Assembly (NCBI GenBank): GCA_030374805.1
Contig: JARGSG010000191.1
Location: 434,001 to 498,000 of the forward strand
From: Gracilaria gracilis
Taxonomy: Eukaryota > Rhodophyta > Florideophyceae > Gracilariales > Gracilariaceae
Reading direction: 5' to 3'
DNA length: 64,000 nt
Part shown: positions 37,347 through 45,637 of the stretch, piece after piece
Numbering within the stretch: position 1 is the stretch's first letter
Layout of the letters: every line of letters begins with the position of its first letter
Program-made: the position numbers and the translations under genes
The notes under the pieces: generated by a model
The model's input: the letters and a program-made list of their open reading frames with translations, nothing else
What the model was told of the DNA's origin: nothing
The model's database searches: none

Positions 37347-38739
37347 ATGAGTCTTTCGCACATCGAGGACTCCAACTCGGACGTCATAGACATGAGTCGT
37401 CCGAGTACTTCTGCGTTCCACAAGTTTGTCAAACTCTTCTTCCTGTTCAGAGATTTGATTGCAGAGTGGGATGGAGGTCCAGATCTACCGCGGGAAATCG
37501 GATTTAGGGGAGTTATTGACTTCGTTGCGGAACGCTATAAGGAAATCCCAAAAGCGAAAAGCATGTTCGAAGAAGCTACCAACTCGAAGAACCTTCAGAA
37601 TTTTTTCTCTTCAGCAACTTCGACAGAGTATTGTGATGAAGAAGCCTATCGAGCAACGATATGCTGTGGCGAAGCGGTTGGATAGAACGGATGGCGATGA
37701 GGACCAAAGGCCCCGAGATCTTCTTCTTCTCCTCATGAAGGAGGGTACATACATTCCCGTGAGAGCCCTCCTGACGTTCTTCGTCTTGAGGAACAAGAAT
37801 ACACAGAATCGAACTGAGTTTATTCCAGAACTTGAGGGCTCCCCTTTCCAAGTGACCCTCTACCTTTCTCTCCTTGGAAATGTAATGAAGAAGAACGAGA
37901 CCCTCAAGATCCAGAGAAGACAACAGCCGAAGAAGAAAAGAAGACTTGAAGATCTTCCTGCGCTCTACATACCCACGTTTTCTTCTTTCTCCAAGGAGAA
38001 CTGTGATCGAATGGGGTATGCTATTGGGGAAATCGTGCTGTCTTGGAATGCAATTGCCCGTTTTCTCGGGTTTCCAGACGCTGAGAGCATGCTGAAACCG
38101 TACCTTTTCATCAATACCAAGACGTTGCTGTATATGGTTGTGCTCTATCGACGGCAAGTATATGCTCCTTCCAGCCAGAGTACTAAATTCCAGGATGGTG
38201 ATGCTCCAGAAAAGACGGTGGGGGGATTTGCCGAGGCCATGGACGATATTTGTGACAGGAATCTACGAACCCTGGCTCATGAATTCCTGAGTGACCTCTT
38301 TATGGTGTGCACCCACGATTGTCTCTATAGCATGGGGAAGGGAACTCTGCATGAATGGATTGAGTTCACGAATGTGAGAGTTTCTCGTACTCCCGGGAGT
38401 CCGGGTTATGGCCTACCTTCTAGATTTGGAAAGCTGTCTGAGCGGCTATGGAAGCCCATTCAGGACACGCGAGCTTCAGGAGGCTTCCCAGTGGGCTCTG
38501 TCTCAGAAGCCCCCGTAGACAACGTCCAGCCCGCACCCCCTCGTCGAGAGCTTGTGAACCTAGTGAGCTCCGATGAAGAGGACTTCCAACCCCAACCGGA
38601 GGACCATCAATCACGGATGGCTGGGTATAACATCCAGAAGATGGGTATTGAACCGCCTCTGAAGGGGATGAGCAACATACTCAGAGTGAATATGGACGCT
38701 GTGTGGAAGGGGATGAAGAAATCCCATTTCGTAGCGTAA
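37347..38739 (+). pseudogene. N-terminal part of the rightward polyprotein, function unknown, with a frameshift
   Basis: The gene opens at ATG 37347 (MSLSHIEDSNSDVIDMSRPS), directly after the leader block. The sense appears to pass from that frame into the one seen at 37459-38739 around 37620-37685. The combined region encodes about 450 residues, mostly helical (RPRDLLLLLMKEGTYIPVRA, SWNAIARFLGFPDAESMLKP, HEFLSDLFMVCTHDCLYSMG), then a linker with LVNLVSSDEEDFQPQ (a SUMO-interaction-like acidic motif) and VNMDAVWKGMKKSHFVA. The frame continues in register past a TAA (38737-38739) straight into the methyltransferase domain. I recognise no family in this part. Confidence 0.5.
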
Positions 38740-39432
38740 AACTGCGACATGAAGGACCTCAGGCATACCCATGAGACCTTCGTGAATGCAAGTGAGCTCA
38801 TATGGGGTGAGGCGCAACTTGTTCTGACGGACCCTCCCTTCAACACTCGAAGGAAGAGGAACAAGCGTAACAGCGCGCACGATGTGTTCGGTGAGGAAGA
38901 CATGATCGACACGGCCGACACGATAAGTTCGGCGCTTCGAAGTGGTGGACACTTTGTCATATTCTGTACAATGTCGCAGTTTCATGTATGGCATAGGATT
39001 CTCTCGGGAACAGCAGAATCCAAAGATGCGGACAATATGGAGGGTGGCGAAGACGAAGTTCTGAGGCCTTCATTTAAAGTGGATGCGAACCCAATGGTAT
39101 TCATCCGGGATCCGAGCAACGTCAGTGGAAATCCTCGAAAGTTTGGGATACAATCGCTGACGGAGTATGCCATACATGGAGTGAAGCGTGGGTTGCCACC
39201 CTCAGAAGAGGCTAGTCTAACGCCTTTGGAGGAGAGCAAATTTATTCCTTCCACCTTCCCGGCGAACAGGAACGTAATCGACCGAGTTCCGAAACCAAGA
39301 GCAGGCGAGTGGTTGACTTGGAAGGTTGCGGAGAAGGACTCATCAACTCTGTGGTCGCAGTTTATCAGGCCCGAGCAAAAGTCTCGGGGAGTTGATGAAG
39401 GAGTTAATATGTCGTTTCACGAAGCCCGGTGA
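38740..39432 (+). CDS. DNA N-methyltransferase domain, first half (TDPPF motif)
   Basis: Read through from the preceding TAA, the sequence NCDMKDLRHTHETF leads to AQLVLTDPPFNT. This is the target-amino-group motif IV (D-P-P-F/Y) of N6-adenine or N4-cytosine DNA methyltransferases, with the expected short lead-in. The N-terminal ATG at 38749 is probably internal to a longer protein. Further on are GGHFVIFCTMSQFHVWHRIL (a typical post-motif-IV strand and helix) and MVFIRDPSN. The SAM-binding half follows in another frame from about 39390. DPPF rather than SPPY favours adenine as target (inference). Confidence 0.65.
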   Translation, partial: NCDMKDLRHTHETFVNASELIWGEAQLVLTDPPFNTRRKRNKRNSAHDVFGEEDMIDTADTISSALRSGGHFVIFCTMSQFHVWHRILSGTAESKDADNMEGGEDEVLRPSFKVDANPMVFIRDPSNVSGNPRKFGIQSLTEYAIHGVKRGLPPSEEASLTPLEESKFIPSTFPANRNVIDRVPKPRAGEWLTWKVAEKDSSTLWSQFIRPEQKSRGVDEGVNMSFHEAR

Positions 39433-40444
39433 CCTCGTCATGGACTTATTCGCCGGTACGTTTTCTACTGGTATGGCTTGCATCTTCTTGACGAAGCACA
39501 TGAAGTTTCTGGGCTGCGAAAAGGATAAGCCCTGTTTCAGCCACGCCAAGCGCCATGTCACTGCCTTGATGACGGAGATGCTTCGAAATGGAAAGACGGA
39601 CATCGTTCTTCAACAGCGAGTGGTACAGGCAGCATCTATAGCCTATGAACGACTTCCGCATCGTGACCGAGGACGACTGGAATGGGAGGCTCCATTTAGC
39701 TACCCCCAGTATCAAGTAATGCCACCACACATTGTGAACTTCCTTGGGAGGTATTGGAAGGATTGGCGTTTTGTGCAGAACTCACTAGGACGTACGGTGG
39801 ATGTCTGGGAAGATAAGTATCAAGGGGCTCTGAATCTAATGGACATGCATTTCCTGCTGACCGTTGATGCCCATCGGTATAGGTTACATATGGAACCATC
39901 TCGAATCCGACATCCTCGAGCAGGAATGGGAGTATTCACCGAGCACTTCATTGCAGAGGGTGAAACAGTCTGCCATTTTTATGGTACTTTAGTCTATTCC
40001 GACTTGAACAACAGGTTGGAAAAGCACTTTAAATACGGAAGTGGATGTCTAGGGGCTACACCTGATCGATTCAAGTTGTTCTCTATGATGGTTTCCGTAA
40101 GTGGGTCGGAATTTCTTCAGATCAGGAGTAGACCGGGTCAGGCGCAGGACACGAAGGAGAGTGAGGTTTTCATTGTTCCCGCTCCCTTTTGTATTGGTGG
40201 ATTAGTCAATGATGCTGGGTATCACTCTGGGAACCCACACCTAGCGCTGCCCCGGTCCAGTCCGACTCGTTCGCCCAACGTAATGGTCACGGAAGCAAGG
40301 AAGAGCATTAAGCTTAAGACTGATATAGCGGACTACGCTTTGCTCCGCTGTGTCGCTAAAAGGAACAGAGAGAAGAATGAAGAACTTTATGTGAGCTACG
40401 GGGAAGCGTATAACTGGGACTGGGCGCTTACTTTAGAGCGATAA
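39326..40444 (+). CDS. DNA methyltransferase SAM-binding half fused to a SET domain
   Basis: The useful sequence begins near codon 20 (GELMKELICRFTKPGDLVMD), where the sense of the upstream frame crosses over through an indel at about 39390. LFAGTFSTGMACIF is the SAM-binding motif I, and GCEKDKPCFSHA matches motif II; the order IV-then-I marks the beta class. From about residue 190 a SET domain follows: RIRHPRAGMGVFTEHFIAEG, ETVCHFYGTLVY, then FCIGGLVNDAG, RSPNVM and NEELYVSYGEAYNWDW with the catalytic-type Tyr. SET domains methylate histone or other lysines. A DNA methyltransferase fused to a SET domain would write two marks. The canonical NHSC box is altered (NDAGYHSGNPH). Confidence 0.7.
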   Translation: MRRRTHQLCGRSLSGPSKSLGELMKELICRFTKPGDLVMDLFAGTFSTGMACIFLTKHMKFLGCEKDKPCFSHAKRHVTALMTEMLRNGKTDIVLQQRVVQAASIAYERLPHRDRGRLEWEAPFSYPQYQVMPPHIVNFLGRYWKDWRFVQNSLGRTVDVWEDKYQGALNLMDMHFLLTVDAHRYRLHMEPSRIRHPRAGMGVFTEHFIAEGETVCHFYGTLVYSDLNNRLEKHFKYGSGCLGATPDRFKLFSMMVSVSGSEFLQIRSRPGQAQDTKESEVFIVPAPFCIGGLVNDAGYHSGNPHLALPRSSPTRSPNVMVTEARKSIKLKTDIADYALLRCVAKRNREKNEELYVSYGEAYNWDWALTLER

Positions 40445-40631
40445 GATACAATATAAATGTGAACTTGAGAAAACTTCTGCAGAACACGACATTGTACGTT
40501 TATTGGACCACACGCTCCATAACCGTAATATTTACGTCCACTACCTCACCCAATTTCCACACTGTCTTCCTCATCTCCACCCCTCGGAGAGTCGGAAGTC
40601 TTTCTTCCAGCGTTCGCGTCATCCTTCCACG

Positions 40632-42834
40632 ATGGCCAACAAAAAGCGCAATAGTGCACAGCGCAATAAGCCACCACAGAAGAAGCGAAGGACTTCTGCT
40701 GATATTGACCACGGTATATAGACAAACCAGACACCGACACAGGATTGTGCCTCTCCGCACCAGAGAAGGTCTGCGCGTCCCCCGAAACCCGCTTCGCGCT
40801 CTTCCAGACGTAGGCTCAGTTCTGGAGATGCAGCAAATGTTACAAAGCGACAGGTAGCTGCACGATCTTCGTCACATAACGGTGGAACGGATAATGATAT
40901 TACTGCATACGATGATCCAGCAAGAAGAGAAAGTGAGGAGTGCCCAGTGGGGGACGCTGTTGGTCCTTCTGACCGAAACGGAAGGGAGGAACCTTCTCGT
41001 ACCGTATGCTCTCCACGAACATCGCCGCTTTCGAAGCAGAAGACGGGTACAGCTCAAATGATGCCCCGCCGGGTTGAGATACAACGTCAGAGAAGGAGAC
41101 TTCCTCCAGTCTCGGATCAACTCCGACCAAGAACGGTAGAACGTCAGCCTTCCCAGTTCCGAGAGAATGAGAATGTACCGAAAGAAGACACTTCGGATGA
41201 TGAAATTACTCCAGTGTATGGTTCCATCAGGATACCTGAAACCCCTGCAGCTTGAGCGATAACAGAAGAGATAAGAGAAGTGCAGGTTGAAGTGGTCGAG
41301 AAGGAAGGGGATCCTGTCAATGGAGATGTCTTATCTTCTACGATTAACGAAGGAGTAGTAGAGGAACTCAACTCCTTGAAGCAGAAGGTCCAAAAGTTGG
41401 AGGAAGAGATGATGGTACGAGGAATTCTCGTGAAGGTTGCGCAGGAACAAAGCACGGCACTGAAACAACAGCTTCGAGAGAAGGAGTTGGTGATTGACGG
41501 GGTACGCGGAGCACTGAAACAGGAGTTTCGTAAAAGTTCCCGTGCCAGTGAACCCGGACAAACAGGTCGAAGAAAGCATCAAATCGCTGTATGCGATGAG
41601 TTTCGGGGTGTGGCCAGAGCTGGTTATCACAACATGTTAACCTGGGCAAGGAGAGAAACATGTGAGCTTTACTTTGAAGGTGAAAAACTCACTCGAAACT
41701 GGATGAATCGCGCGGAGAAGCTAGAAGACGCACCTGCTGGGAGTAAGAAAGGGTTGATTCAAAGCGATGAATCAAGAGTGTGTATGGTTCCGAGGAATCC
41801 AGTCGAGCTGTTAAGCAGTGTCGGTATATTCACGCCCTCCGTAGAGGGGGGGACCTGACGCGTTACTGAGGAATATGGTTCAAACTGAGCTAAAGGAAGT
41901 GAGCTGGAAAGGAATAAGAGAGGCCTCACCATCCGAAAGATGTACTGCGGAAGTTTCTGGGGACCTATGTCTGAGACAAAGGATGCGACAGACAATGAGT
42001 GATGTTGTCGCTGTTCGGAAGAGAAATACAAGGGACAAACTGTTTCTGCTACTGGGTTACGATCTTATTTGGAGAAGGACGAAGATGGTGGAAGAAAATG
42101 CAGATGAGTTCAAACAGCAGTTGAAGGAAGCGCAAGAGAACATACTGCGCCTTGATCAAAATGGAAGCTCGAACACGTCATGGTGGAGGAAAGCTCCATT
42201 TACTCGTTTGAAGTATTCCAAGGCCGACGATGGGGAGGAAATGGATATGGAAGCTCAGGATTTGTTCTTCCGAAACCGTGTAGGGGTACAAATGTTGAAG
42301 GAGTTTATCGGATATGATGTTGAGGACAAGGAAACAGGATGCCTCGTAGATGGAACGATATTAATACTCGCCCGTTTGGACGCGTGGGTTCTAACCGTGG
42401 TTACCCTCCTCAGCACTGAGTCCTCGAGAGGTGGACAGAGACAGAAGGAATTTATGAAGGTGTTTGCAAACCTATTACCTATCTGTTTACAAAATGTGCT
42501 AAGGGACGTGAGAGAACGTGTCCAGAGGGACTACTCCAGTGAAATGCAGAACTATGGTAGAACCACGGAGGAATGGACCGGAGTTCTTGGGAACGATATG
42601 AGAGAAGCTACTATAGACTTTCGAATGCCATCGAGGGGGAACCTATACCTTGCGGTCAAGGAAAGGTTCTTTACAGAGAATGTGAGCAAAAGACTGGGGT
42701 CTATAACAGATTGTTTTATAGGTGATTGCGGGGAAAAGGAAACGGAGTTTACGGAAATGGATATGAATGATTTTGGGAGTAACAAAGTTGTTCAGGGTGA
42801 GATGGAAAGGGATGAACACGTCATCCGAAACTGA
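40632..42834 (+). pseudogene. Third rightward gene: basic/coiled-coil protein of unknown function, two stops and a frameshift
   Basis: ATG 40632 opens MANKKRNSAQRNKPPQKKRR, a strongly basic, nuclear-signal-like start. The same frame then runs to 41858 except for TAG (40719-40721) and TGA (41253-41255). It continues in another frame from about 41852 to 42834, the switch falling in a run of seven Gs (41846-41852). The parts are a Ser/Arg/Pro-rich disordered region, a Leu/Glu coiled coil (NEGVVEELNSLKQKVQKLEE) and a C-terminal helical domain (FFRNRVGVQMLKEFIGYDVE, LLPICLQNVLRDVRERVQRD). No enzymatic motif is seen. It follows the SET gene by 190 bases in the same direction, so it is likely part of the same element. 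Confidence 0.5.
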
Positions 42835-43105
42835 GAGGGTTTCAATATTCCACTGGTTCTAATAGGCTTTCATCGGAGTGATGATAGAATCGATTGATAT
42901 AAAATCGATGTTGAAACCAATCGAGTGGTTGGGAAAAAGGTTGAGCCGGGTAGTTTGAGCGAACTATATGCACAGTTCCTCGTATTGCAGATGCCGGTAC
43001 CATGCCATACCAGGGAGTGATATGGTCCGAACTCTTCGAACTTGAGTGACGAGGAAATGGTACAGTATGATTCTCTTCATCGTTTGTGGCCCAGCGTAAA
43101 GATAT
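42835..43105. other. Convergent spacer between the third rightward gene and the transposase
   Basis: Two genes end facing each other here. A short inverted repeat (ATCGATTGATATAAAATCGAT, about 42891-42911) is the only structure I can see. No coding sequence. Confidence 0.4.
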
Positions 43106-45637
43106 TCATTGCAAAATGTTGTCGATAGTGGTTGTTGGAGGGATTATTTCAAAATAACGAACGAATGCCACTTCTAGAGAACTCAGCAACATCCCGGGCA
43201 CAGAGATTCGAACCAGAGCGACTACCTGAGCGAGCCAGGTTTCTGATTGTGCTTTTCTTAGCAGAATAGTAGAAAACTTGGGTTTCCGACTTGGTCCAAA
43301 AGCAGGAGAAGCAAACACACGTTGCGTGACAGGGAACCTATTTGTTCCTAAGACAAGCGTGTTGGACGAAGAGTGATAATGTTGCAAAGACGGCACCCAT
43401 CCACCCCTTACAAATGCTGAGTTGACAAGAGTTATCTTGGTCTTCTCCGGAATGAAGGTTATTGAGTTTTCCTGGAGAGCCTCATAGACGAGTCTCACAA
43501 ACGGTGAAAGTGCCTGCTCGCCGAGTTGGTCTGGAATGAAAACTGTCTCATTATCCGTGCTTCTCGCTTTCAAATTAGATAATGTGTCAGATAAAGATGA
43601 CATACGCGATACGCCTTGTTGTAGAGTGCTCAGGGTCGTTGAACGACCTCTTTGCGTGAACCGAACCAGTTCAGTACAAGGCATGTGGGAAATATAAGGT
43701 GTGCCTGAATTTCCATGACCTGTATGAGCACCACCCCATTGCTTTTTCACATCTCCTCGTTCGATAGAACGAATGGTCTCCTCTACAGCTGTTGCCGTTC
43801 GTCTCGAAGTCTTTCGGTAGTGCCTCTTGAATAACAGGTGTGCATGCTCGTATATCCCAGCGTCGTAGTATTTGATACTTCCCAAACGGCGTATGTCATC
43901 TACAAGATGGTCAAGAAGGTGAAACTTCAATGTTCCAAGTCTGGATGGGTGGTGATCTGCCAACGTTTTAGTACAGGATTCTTTAAACGCACTGATTTGC
44001 GACCCGAGTGAAGTAAGAGAGGTTTCACTCCAGTGTGGTCCACGATTGTACATGAAAATAGCAGCGATGAGGTCCGAGTATTGCGTGAAAATGGTGGTGA
44101 TGGGTGCAATGTGGTCTTCTTCGCAGCAAATGTCGAAGAAAGCTCCGATGAAAGGGAAAACCATATCAAGAGCTTTGTAGTTCTTTGCCTCCAACATTCC
44201 GCGGAGACCGTCTTTCGTGAAAATTCCGTTTAGAGACTTCCCCTTTTCTTGTGTAGAAAAGTCAATATGTAACCCTTTCACGGGAAAATCTCTTTCCATA
44301 GCGGCAAGAATGGCGTTTGCATGGTTCAACAACTGGGTGCCAATGGACCGAAAGGAACGCGGTGCGGATGCCCCCACGGCGGTCGATAGAGTGTCTGACT
44401 GAAGTCTCTCAATGGTAGCCGTTTTTATCAGCTTCGAGATACCAAGATGAAGGTTGTGCAACGGTTCAAAGGAAAACAGACTGTACGGAGTTAGTCCGGG
44501 GATCACGCGAAGGGAAAAGGGGGATTCAAGAAAAGCAGGAATGAGAGACACCGAATTCGAACGCATCAGGGATTCGGCTTGAGCTCTCCTATCCCTCGCT
44601 CGACGCGGACGTCTTTCAACTTCGTCTTTCTCTGCATGTGCTGAGACTGCTCTATATGTCTTTCTCATGCTTTGTGTTTCCTTCTGTGTACGCAAGGTAT
44701 ATGAGGTAGGAATACCGCTGGACAAAGAAGAGCGTGGTGCTTTGCATCGGTGACAAGGGCGCTCGGTCTTCGTTCCATGCAGAATAGAGAGAATATCCTT
44801 TGCCTCTGGTATGTCCGCACAGTAACTTGCCAAGAGAGGATGACATACTCGGCGAACATTGTCCTCTCCACTGAACTGAATTCCTTTCAAAGACAGTTTT
44901 AGAATAGGTTCTAGGATGTGACGAAGAGACTCCTGAAGAAGTTTCATCCTCGCATCGCGGAGCGAATGGCTAGAAACAAAAGGCATCGCATCTGCATGCG
45001 CTATCGAATTATCCTCCAGGGTGGTGGGTAAGTACGCCACGACCGTGAGATCCTCACGAATACATTTGCGCCGTAGTTCGTCGGAAAAGTTAAGGAAGAT
45101 GAGATGGAGCGGATATGAAGTTACCGATGTTTGTTTTAGAGTGGTAGAAGACTTATCGGTGTATACCTGCAGAAGACCTACAAACGATTCACTGAAACTT
45201 ATTTCTTGATTGTGCCAAACTATTGCACTATCCAGCGATCCCATAACCATTTCCTTGAGCTTAGACGTAGCGTCTCTTGCGAGAGATGCGGACATGGGAT
45301 GGGAGAGTTTTGTGGAGTGGGTCTGTGGTTTAGGATGGAAGAAAGCATTTTTGCTGTTAGCCAACCGCAGCTCCCTCAAAAGCGTCTGAACAGGGTCTCT
45401 AGAGTAGAGAGTGGCGCTGAAATTACATCCTTCGGTTGAGATAGAAGTCCGTTTGAAACCATCCTTTGAAGCATACCGTTCAAAGATAGCGTTTTTCAGC
45501 TCAGTACAGCGTCTGAAACTGGTGATAGTTTCGTTGAATCGTTTCTGCGAGAAGCGAGGGTCGCGTAGGAGACCAATGAGCTCGTCCGCTTCGGTAGGCG
45601 TCTGGCAGTTTCTTTCCCGCCCACGCTTTTCGGGCAA
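43106..45637 (-). CDS. Plavaka-type (EnSpm/CACTA-related) DDE transposase
   Basis: An uninterrupted 843-codon frame. Diagnostic parts are LLQVYTDKSSTTLKQTSVTS followed by YPLHLIFLNFSDELRRKCIR (the Plavaka core with a catalytic-type Asp161), LTVVAYLPT, a Cys pair CHRCKAP (about 295) and FEPLHNLHLGISK. YYDAGIYEHAHLLFKRHYRKTS follows; Plavaka proteins end their catalytic domain with an E..H....K..YR.T motif. The family cuts and pastes CACTA-related DNA transposons, is best known from fungi, and often occurs in large elements with cargo. It is the only intact transposase-like gene in the window and points towards the cargo-like genes at 23.7-42.8 kb. A short upstream exon may exist (a HCFDCGLLM peptide at about 45890). 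Confidence 0.75.
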   Translation of the reverse strand: MPEKRGRERNCQTPTEADELIGLLRDPRFSQKRFNETITSFRRCTELKNAIFERYASKDGFKRTSISTEGCNFSATLYSRDPVQTLLRELRLANSKNAFFHPKPQTHSTKLSHPMSASLARDATSKLKEMVMGSLDSAIVWHNQEISFSESFVGLLQVYTDKSSTTLKQTSVTSYPLHLIFLNFSDELRRKCIREDLTVVAYLPTTLEDNSIAHADAMPFVSSHSLRDARMKLLQESLRHILEPILKLSLKGIQFSGEDNVRRVCHPLLASYCADIPEAKDILSILHGTKTERPCHRCKAPRSSLSSGIPTSYTLRTQKETQSMRKTYRAVSAHAEKDEVERRPRRARDRRAQAESLMRSNSVSLIPAFLESPFSLRVIPGLTPYSLFSFEPLHNLHLGISKLIKTATIERLQSDTLSTAVGASAPRSFRSIGTQLLNHANAILAAMERDFPVKGLHIDFSTQEKGKSLNGIFTKDGLRGMLEAKNYKALDMVFPFIGAFFDICCEEDHIAPITTIFTQYSDLIAAIFMYNRGPHWSETSLTSLGSQISAFKESCTKTLADHHPSRLGTLKFHLLDHLVDDIRRLGSIKYYDAGIYEHAHLLFKRHYRKTSRRTATAVEETIRSIERGDVKKQWGGAHTGHGNSGTPYISHMPCTELVRFTQRGRSTTLSTLQQGVSRMSSLSDTLSNLKARSTDNETVFIPDQLGEQALSPFVRLVYEALQENSITFIPEKTKITLVNSAFVRGGWVPSLQHYHSSSNTLVLGTNRFPVTQRVFASPAFGPSRKPKFSTILLRKAQSETWLAQVVALVRISVPGMLLSSLEVAFVRYFEIIPPTTTIDNILQ

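Noticed and set aside
23723-40444. ParB-like and DNA methyltransferase genes as bacterial or phage contamination
   Set aside because: They are fused to or beside SET and dioxygenase domains, and continuous with eukaryotic transposons on both sides. A Ty3/gypsy element with perfect duplications is inserted between them.
23723-45637. Integrated giant virus or Maverick/Polinton
   Set aside because: No capsid, packaging ATPase, family B polymerase or protease gene is visible. The only replication-type gene is a Plavaka transposase.
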